A stretch of 18,774 nucleotides of DNA from Aalborgiella sp031424795 (GTDB lineage Bacteria > Pseudomonadota > Gammaproteobacteria > Burkholderiales > Burkholderiaceae_C), in the NCBI GenBank assembly GCA_031424795.1, contig JANPIC010000077.1, forward strand, positions 1-18,774. The letters run 5' to 3'. Below the pieces are notes generated by a model. The model saw only the letters and a list, made by a program, of their open reading frames with translations, was not told where the DNA came from and ran no database searches. The position numbers and the translations under genes are program-made. Below are positions 15,101-18,774 of this stretch, piece after piece (position 1 is the first letter of the stretch; every line of letters starts with the position of its first letter).

Positions 15101-16891
15101 CATAGGCGGGTTGACGTGGTTGATGTCCAACAAGTTTGGTTTTGGACCAATAAATGACACCAGAGACATCACAATCGCTTCGCGAATCGGGTCAATCGGT
15201 GGATTTGTCACCTGCGCGAACAACTGCTTGAAGTAGTTGTAGAGCGGTTTGTTTTTGTCTGACAACACAGCCAGCGGGCTGTCGTTGCCCATAGAGCCGA
15301 TGCCTTCTTCGCCATTGGCGGCCATCGGGCTCATCAAGAACTTGATGTCTTCTTGTGTGAAACCAAAAGCCTGTTGACGGTCCAGCAACTCGGCTGTTAC
15401 GTGCTCTGCACCCGTGCTTTGTGGTGCTGTCGCGCTGCTAGGCAGCTCTTGTGCGGCTTCGCCCGCTACGGGCGTTTCCACGTCGTCCAACTTAATGCGC
15501 AAGTTATCAATCCACTGCGTGTACGGCTTGCTGTTGGCCAAGTTGGCTTTCAACTCTTCGTCGTCGATCATGCGGCCTTGCTCTAAATCGATCAAGAACA
15601 TCTTGCCTGGCTGCAAACGCCATTTGCGGACGATTTTGTTTTCAGGCACGGGCAACACGCCAGACTCAGAACCCATGATGACCAAATCGTCATCGGTCAC
15701 GCAGTAGCGGCTTGGGCGCAGGCCATTGCGGTCCAGCGTCGCGCCGATTTGGCGGCCATCGGTGAACACGATGCTGGCTGGGCCGTCCCACGGCTCCATC
15801 ATGGCGGCGTGGTACTCGTAAAACGCTCTGCGGCGTGCGTCCATCGTGGTGTGTTGTTCCCACGGCTCAGGAATCATCATCATCACGGCTTGGCTGATCG
15901 GGTAACCGGCCATGGTCAGCAGCTCTAAACAGTTGTCAAACGTCGCGGTGTCAGACTGGTCGGCAAAGCTGATCGGGTACAGCTTTTGCAAATCTTCGCC
16001 CAAAACTGGGGATGACATCACGCCTTCGCGGGCTTTCATCCAGTTGTAGTTGCCTTTGACGGTGTTGATCTCGCCGTTGTGGGCGACATAGCGGTACGGG
16101 TGCGCCAACGGCCACTCTGGGAAGGTGTTGGTTGAGAAGCGCTGGTGCACCAGACCGAGTGCGGAAACGCAGCGCTCATCCGCCAAATCCAAGAAGTAAG
16201 TGCCCACTTGGTCGGCCAACAGCAAGCCTTTGTAAATCACCGTGCGGCTAGACATGCTAGGCACGTAATATTCTTTGCTGTGCGTCAGATTGAGGTTTTG
16301 GATGTTCTTGCTGGCGCTTTTGCGAATCACGTACAGCTTGCGCTCCAGCGCATCCTGCACAATCACGTCGTTGCCGCGACCAATGAAAACCTGCTTCAAA
16401 ATTGGCTCTTTTTCGCGCACCGTGGGCGACATCGGCATGTCGCGATTGACTGGCACATCACGCCAGCCCAGCAGCACTTGGCCTTCGGCCTTGATCGCAC
16501 GTTCCATCTCTTGCTCGCAAGCCAAGCGCGATGCATGCTCTTTCGGCAAAAAGATCATGCCGACGCCGTATTCGCCAGCGGTTGGCAACACAACGCCTTG
16601 CTTAGCCATTTCTTCACGGTACAGCGCGTCCGGCAGTTGAATCAAAATACCCGCGCCGTCCCCCATCAGCTTATCTGCACCCACCGCGCCCCGATGGTCC
16701 AAGTTTTGCAAAATCTGCAAGGCGTTTTTAACGATATCGTGTGATTTCTTACCCTTGATATGCGCCACAAAACCCACGCCGCAAGCGTCATGCTCTTGGC
16801 TACCGGCGTACAAGCCGTTTTTGGTCAAATGTTCGACTTCTTGAGCATGGCTCAATGCCACAGCTTGGGTCGTTGGAGTAGTAGTGTTCAT
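12092..16891 (-). CDS. gltB: Glutamate synthase (NADPH) large subunit
   Basis: GltB releases ammonia from glutamine and uses it with 2-oxoglutarate to make two glutamates. From ATG 16891 it is 1599 residues. The N-terminal glutaminase nucleophile is Cys37 in HDACGVGFVAHIKG, exposed after removal of a 36-residue propeptide. Then come the central domain, the FMN/synthase domain (GGEDPARYRQ, IKMAQGAKPGEGGQLPG, GHDGGTGASPWSSIKH), the 3Fe-4S cysteines 1195, 1201 and 1206 (CIMMRKCHLNTC), and the C-terminal glycine-rich beta-helix. ATG 16891 has GAGGA 7 bases upstream; an in-frame TTG at 16912 has no such support. The linker near AGEAAQELPSSATAPQSTGA is Ala/Ser-rich and probably flexible. The C-terminus ends in a repeat-derived tail. 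Confidence 0.97.
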   Translation of the reverse strand: MNTTTPTTQAVALSHAQEVEHLTKNGLYAGSQEHDACGVGFVAHIKGKKSHDIVKNALQILQNLDHRGAVGADKLMGDGAGILIQLPDALYREEMAKQGVVLPTAGEYGVGMIFLPKEHASRLACEQEMERAIKAEGQVLLGWRDVPVNRDMPMSPTVREKEPILKQVFIGRGNDVIVQDALERKLYVIRKSASKNIQNLNLTHSKEYYVPSMSSRTVIYKGLLLADQVGTYFLDLADERCVSALGLVHQRFSTNTFPEWPLAHPYRYVAHNGEINTVKGNYNWMKAREGVMSSPVLGEDLQKLYPISFADQSDTATFDNCLELLTMAGYPISQAVMMMIPEPWEQHTTMDARRRAFYEYHAAMMEPWDGPASIVFTDGRQIGATLDRNGLRPSRYCVTDDDLVIMGSESGVLPVPENKIVRKWRLQPGKMFLIDLEQGRMIDDEELKANLANSKPYTQWIDNLRIKLDDVETPVAGEAAQELPSSATAPQSTGAEHVTAELLDRQQAFGFTQEDIKFLMSPMAANGEEGIGSMGNDSPLAVLSDKNKPLYNYFKQLFAQVTNPPIDPIREAIVMSLVSFIGPKPNLLDINHVNPPMRLEVSQPVLNFTDMAKLREIEKFTNGKFRSCTLDITYPLVWGDEGVEAKLASLCAQAVDAIKGGNNILIISDRFVTPAQVAIPALLALSAIHQHLVREGLRTTAGLVVETGSAREVHHFAVLAGYGAEAVHPYLAMETLQAIHKDLPGDLSADKAIYNYVKAIGKGLSKIMSKMGVSTYMSYCGAQLFEAIGLNTETINKYFTGTASRVEGIGVFEIAEEGIRMHQAAFGDSPVLANRLDAGGEYAWRTRGEEHMWTPDVIAKLQHSTRSNSWSTYKEYAQLINDQSKRHMTLRGLFEFKIDPSKAIPVEEVESAKEIVKRFATGAMSLGSISTEAHASLAVAMNRIGGKSNTGEGGEDPARYRQELKGIPIKQGQTMSELLGKDVFEVDYALNAGDSMRSKIKQVASGRFGVTAEYLSSADQIQIKMAQGAKPGEGGQLPGAKVSDYIGKLRHSVPGVGLISPPPHHDIYSIEDLAQLIHDLKNVAPHADISVKLVAEVGVGTIAAGVAKCKADHVVIAGHDGGTGASPWSSIKHCGSPWEIGLAETQQTLVLNRLRSRIRVQADGQMKTGRDVAIGALLGADEFGFATAPLVVEGCIMMRKCHLNTCPVGVATQDPELRKKFTGKPEHVVNYFFFIAEEVRHIMAQLGIRKFDDLIGRADLLDMKKGIAHWKAQGLDFARLFAVPNVPADVPRFHVENQDHGLERSLDNVLIEKSKAAIERGEKVKFIEVARNVNRSLGAKLSGALTKVRPEGLPDDTIRIQLEGTGGQSFGAFLANGITLYLIGDANDYTGKGLSGGRIVVRPSIDFRGDAVRNTIVGNTVMYGATSGESFFSGVAGERFAVRLSGATTVVEGTGDHGCEYMTGGTVAVLGKTGRNFAAGMSGGIAYVYDEDGQFASRCNTAMVSLENVLTETEQTATMDKAIWNKGQTDEAQLKKLLEDHNRWTGSKRARELLDDWSNARAKFVKVFPIEYKRALGEMAAAKLKLNVKKEAVAGVIAA

Positions 16892-16898
16892 AGCGCAG

Positions 16899-16903
16899 TC
16901 CTC
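16899..16903 (-). promoter_or_regulatory. Ribosome-binding site that fixes the gltB start
   Basis: GAGGA on the minus strand, 7 bases before ATG 16891. It would lie inside the coding region if translation began at the upstream in-frame TTG at 16912. Confidence 0.75.
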
Positions 16904-16929
16904 GGTCAGCAAATCAGATTAGGGTGACG

Positions 16930-16958
16930 ATTTTACTGCACTGCAACAAGCTTGCCAA
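16930..16958 (-). promoter_or_regulatory. Sigma-70-type promoter for gltB
   Basis: On the minus strand, TTGGCA (16953-16958) and TAAAAT (16930-16935) are separated by exactly 17 bases. Predicted transcription would begin near 16923, giving a leader of about 32 bases before the gltB ATG. The transposase-linked hairpin starts 7 bases upstream of the -35 box. Confidence 0.65.
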
Positions 16959-16964
16959 TAAAAA

Positions 16965-16987
16965 TAATTGGGGTCAGATTCCAATTA
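16965..16987 (+). repeat. Left hairpin of the transposase unit
   Basis: The 7-bp stem TAATTGG/CCAATTA encloses the loop GGTCAGATT. It is the inverted partner of the hairpin at 17828-17852, with the same loop in opposite orientation. Confidence 0.75.
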
Positions 16988-17010
16988 ATTGTTGACTATT
17001 TTACTTAGTG

Positions 17011-17031
17011 TTTAATTGGGGACAGATTAAA
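17011..17031 (+). repeat. Third related hairpin, 3' of the transposase gene
   Basis: AATTGGGGACAGATT repeats the start of the left hairpin with one change (T to A), in the same orientation and 45-46 bases further in. Its best stem is shifted: TTTAAT/ATTAAA (17011-17016 with 17026-17031), all A-T pairs. Confidence 0.6.
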
Positions 17032-17055
17032 TAAAGCCACGTTTATCTCCAAAAT

Positions 17056-17105
17056 GCTATAAATTTGATAGCTACTAAGTCAATAAATACGCCGGCTAGA
17101 GGCAT
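17056..17105 (+). repeat. Interspersed repeat, copy next to the transposase 3' end
   Basis: A 50-base element beginning with the palindrome GCTAT-AAATTTG-ATAGC. Against the copy at 18437-18486 it differs at about seven positions, and both contain an unbroken identical block from CAATAAATAC through GCCGGCTAGAG. The GGC/GCC arms of the second half can also pair. Confidence 0.85.
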
Positions 17106-17131
17106 AAAAACATCCTTTATTTCGATGTTTT
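17106..17131 (-). terminator. Weak terminator-like hairpin at the transposase stop codon
   Basis: On the minus strand, AAAACATC and GATGTTTT pair (8 bp) across a 9-base loop that contains the transposase stop codon region, with a T-run at the end. Only two pairs are G-C, so it would be weak. Confidence 0.35.
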
Positions 17132-17818
17132 AGGTGTTTTCAAAGGACGCCCAGCCGCCGCTTTACTCACCCGCCGTTGGGTGAGCGTTTGCAAACCCGC
17201 AACAAAATCTTTGTCTCCCAGCGCCCAGCCGCGCAACGCCGCATCCGTCAACTGCACCGTTTGTGACGCGCTGATGCCACCACGCACCAAATCGGCATAC
17301 GCTGCCTCACGCGCAAACGGCGTGTTGCCCAGCCCCCACACCAGCGGATGCGGCGTAATCAATTTGTCGACTTTCTGACCAATGTAGTGCCCGTGGCTAG
17401 ACCAAGCGTAGTCCGCTGCCTGCCCCACCAACCCCGCGCGGACTGGGTTCAAATCCAAATACGCCATGCAGGTGAGTAAATATTGATCAGTATCAATCAC
17501 CGTCGATTTGTAGCGCCCCTCCCACAACGTGCCCGTCCGCCCCTGCGCATCGTTAAACCACCGCACATACCGCCGCCCAACCGCCTGCATCATCTGCGGC
17601 AACCCATCGGCCGTTTCTGGCGTGGCCAGCAGGTGAAAGTGATTCGGCATCAGCACGTAGGCATGGATAGCGACCTTGAACTTTTGTGCGTTTTCGAGCA
17701 GCAGTTTCAGCAGCGTTTGGTAATCCGCTTGAGACGCAAATATCAGCTGGCGGTTGTTCCCCCGCAGGATGATGTGATGCGGGTAGCCAGGGAGGGTTAA
17801 GCGGGGTAATCGAGCCAT
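17117..17818 (-). CDS. REP-associated tyrosine transposase (RAYT, Y1/IS200-like)
   Basis: RAYTs are single-strand DNA transposases of the HUH Y1 class that bind and cut REP palindromes. The 233-residue protein begins MARLPRLTLPGYPHHIILRGNNRQ-like, as in this family. It carries the metal-binding HUH motif His60-Phe-His62 in VLMPNHFHLL, then GTLWEGRYKS (96-105) and DQYLLTCMAYLDLNPVRAG. The catalytic tyrosine should be Tyr113 or Tyr120. The C-terminus GRPLKTPKTSK is basic and could contact DNA. No truncation or frameshift is evident, so the enzyme may be active. The inverted hairpins on both sides are its likely targets. The ribosome-binding site before ATG 17818 is poor, suggesting low expression. 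Confidence 0.9.
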   Translation of the reverse strand: MARLPRLTLPGYPHHIILRGNNRQLIFASQADYQTLLKLLLENAQKFKVAIHAYVLMPNHFHLLATPETADGLPQMMQAVGRRYVRWFNDAQGRTGTLWEGRYKSTVIDTDQYLLTCMAYLDLNPVRAGLVGQAADYAWSSHGHYIGQKVDKLITPHPLVWGLGNTPFAREAAYADLVRGGISASQTVQLTDAALRGWALGDKDFVAGLQTLTQRRVSKAAAGRPLKTPKTSK

Positions 17819-17827
17819 TTCACGATT

Positions 17828-17852
17828 TTAATTAGAATCTGACCCTAATTAA
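17828..17852 (-). repeat. Right hairpin of the transposase unit
   Basis: The 8-bp stem TTAATTAG/CTAATTAA encloses AATCTGACC, the reverse complement of the left-hand loop GGTCAGATT. Relative to the left hairpin, a G-C pair in the stem is replaced by an A-T pair with both sides changed, so pairing is kept. Confidence 0.75.
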
Positions 17853-17917
17853 TTTAACAAGCAAACTAAGAATGAATTAATGCTACATTTAGCTTTTTGA
17901 CAAATCGTAGAAAACTT

Positions 17918-18427
17918 ATGAAACATATTATTTTTGTAATTGCACTTTTGTGCTCCGTTCACGCCTTAGCAGATGAAGCGTCTCGAAAACTTAAGCTTGA
18001 GCAATTAGTTCAAGTAACTGGCGTACAAAAAATGTTCCAACAACAAATTGATCAAGCAAAACTAGATGCCCCAGAAATCGGGAAAAAAATGCTTACCCAA
18101 ATATTCAAAGATGTGGGAGCAAAAGTCTCTCAAATACCTGCTCCAGTTGAAAATATTATGAATAAATACGTTGAACGCATGAGTTCAATATTTACTGCCA
18201 AAGAACATGCTGAAATTTGGATTAATTCATATGGAAAAAATTTGTCTGAAACCGATTTGGATACCATTTTGGCTTTTTATCAATCACCAATCGGCCAAAG
18301 AGAGATAGATGCTACACAAACTGCTCTTACCGAGTATTCGAAAATTGTTAATCTTGAAACACAAAATAGAATGAGTAGCGTCATATCGGAAATGATGACT
18401 GAATTAAAAGCTTTAAATCCGAAATAA
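17918..18427 (+). CDS. Secreted DUF2059-domain protein
   Basis: A 169-residue precursor with a clear signal peptide (MKHIIFVIALLCSVHALA, cleavage likely after residue 18). A small helical domain follows, with the DUF2059 pattern LSETDLDTILAFYQSPIGQREID near residues 105-130. Function of DUF2059 proteins is not established; the product is probably periplasmic. I start at ATG 17918 because the signal peptide begins there; a TTG at 17897 would add seven polar residues. The gene is AT-rich: lines 18001-18060 and 18181-18240 contain 20 and 17 G+C of 60, against 32 of 60 in a gltB line (13201-13260). It is the only clear plus-strand gene and diverges from the transposase. Transfer from another source is likely. 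Confidence 0.8.
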   Translation: MKHIIFVIALLCSVHALADEASRKLKLEQLVQVTGVQKMFQQQIDQAKLDAPEIGKKMLTQIFKDVGAKVSQIPAPVENIMNKYVERMSSIFTAKEHAEIWINSYGKNLSETDLDTILAFYQSPIGQREIDATQTALTEYSKIVNLETQNRMSSVISEMMTELKALNPK

Positions 18428-18436
18428 TCTTCTAGC

Positions 18437-18486
18437 ACTATAAATTAAATAGCTGCTTAGGCAATAAATACGCCGGCTAGAGCCAT
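18437..18486 (+). repeat. Interspersed repeat, copy between convergent gene ends
   Basis: This is the second full copy of the 50-base element, starting with CTAT-AAATTAA-ATAG. It fills most of the gap between the DUF2059 stop codon and the stop of the minus-strand methyltransferase-like gene. In this position its palindromes could help end transcription from either side. Confidence 0.85.
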
Positions 18487-18495
18487 ATTTCACCC

Positions 18496-18774
18496 CTAAA
18501 CGAGCTTAAATCGCGTCTGCAGCAGCTCTTCCAGTCCAAACTGCGTCAAAACTTCGCGTAAGTGGTTGGCTGCGCTCGCTTTTTTGGCTCCGGTGTATTT
18601 CGCCAGAATCAATTCGTTTTTCATGCTGTGCTCCCAGCCGACCAGCTCTGTCACTGTGACTTGGTAGCCGCTGGCTTCTAGGTAGAGGCAGCGTAGGACG
18701 TTGGTGATTTGGCTGCCTAGCTCGCGGGTGTGCAGGGGGTGACGCCAGAGTTCGGCAAGCGGGGTTTTGGCGAC
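18496..18774 (-). CDS. C-terminal part of a probable SAM-dependent methyltransferase (runs off right edge)
   Basis: A 92-residue open frame reaches the window edge and ends with TAG at 18496-18498. It reads PLAELWRHPLHTRELGSQ, then NVLRCLYLEASGYQVTVTELVGWEHSMKNELILAKY, and a helical tail. The pattern TELVGWEHSMKN followed by LILA resembles the closing part of class I methyltransferases of the Methyltransf_32 type, where the last strands are followed by a (T/M)KN motif. The SAM-binding region is outside the window, so function is tentative. Codon use looks like that of the chromosomal neighbours, so the accessory patch probably ends before this gene. Confidence 0.45.
   Translation of the reverse strand, partial: VAKTPLAELWRHPLHTRELGSQITNVLRCLYLEASGYQVTVTELVGWEHSMKNELILAKYTGAKKASAANHLREVLTQFGLEELLQTRFKLV

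Larger units (their letters stand above)
16965..17852 (-). mobile_element. REP-associated transposase unit bounded by inverted hairpins
   Basis: The unit comprises the Y1 transposase gene, one inverted hairpin on each side, and a third related element (17011-17031) inside the left side. RAYT genes are known to be framed by inverted REP-type palindromes like this. A copy of a different interspersed repeat (17056-17105) also lies inside. No target duplication is seen, as expected for Y1 elements. Confidence 0.65.

Noticed and set aside
15425..15475. The GltB Ala/Ser-rich linker DNA contains GCTGCTAGGCA and GCCCG-CTA-CGGGC, faintly like the interspersed repeat
   Set aside because: Alignment needs gaps, and the linker is naturally variable in GltB, so this is not reported as a repeat copy.
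17897..17902. TTGACA, a perfect -35 hexamer upstream of the DUF2059 gene
   Set aside because: No acceptable -10 box lies 16-18 bases downstream, and a start site there would fall inside the coding region.

Overview
The window looks like part of a betaproteobacterial chromosome, most likely order Burkholderiales and family Comamonadaceae. I infer this from gene order (gltB-gltD, an mla cluster, ibaG, murA, hisG, hisD), from protein character, and from short interspersed repeats of a style I know from that family. Nearly all genes lie on the minus strand, so the reading order is from high to low coordinates. No rRNA, tRNA or CRISPR array was seen.

Right end (about 16.9-18.8 kb): an accessory patch. 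From the right edge inward it holds the C-terminal part of a probable methyltransferase (minus), an AT-rich gene for a secreted DUF2059 protein (plus), and a REP-associated Y1 transposase (RAYT, minus). The transposase is bracketed by inverted hairpins that share one loop sequence. Two copies of a 50-base interspersed repeat border the transposase/DUF2059 pair. The patch ends right next to a good sigma-70-type promoter for gltB.

Middle right (10.55-16.9 kb): gltB and gltD, the two subunits of NADPH glutamate synthase (ammonia assimilation). A third copy of the interspersed repeat covers the gltB stop codon and the gap before gltD.

Middle (4.27-10.4 kb): after a short region with a GC-rich repeat and terminator-like hairpins comes the phospholipid-trafficking operon mlaF-mlaE-mlaD-mlaA-mlaC-mlaB. 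It is followed by an ABC-2 type exporter pair and the BolA-family gene ibaG. The lipoprotein gene mlaA carries what looks like a fourth repeat copy inside its signal-peptide codons.

Left (1-4.23 kb): murA (first step of peptidoglycan precursor synthesis), then an EptA-like phosphoethanolamine transferase whose start overlaps murA, then hisG and the 5' part of hisD. The transferase sits between murA and hisG, which I know as neighbours in Burkholderiales. On its hisG side the hisG ribosome-binding and start region is tandemly duplicated. The upstream copy makes a mini-ORF that ends on the hisG start codon.

Functionally, the central block is an envelope cluster: lipid transport (Mla), cell-wall synthesis (MurA) and lipid A decoration (EptA-like). 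It lies between nitrogen assimilation (GltBD) and histidine biosynthesis (HisG, HisD).
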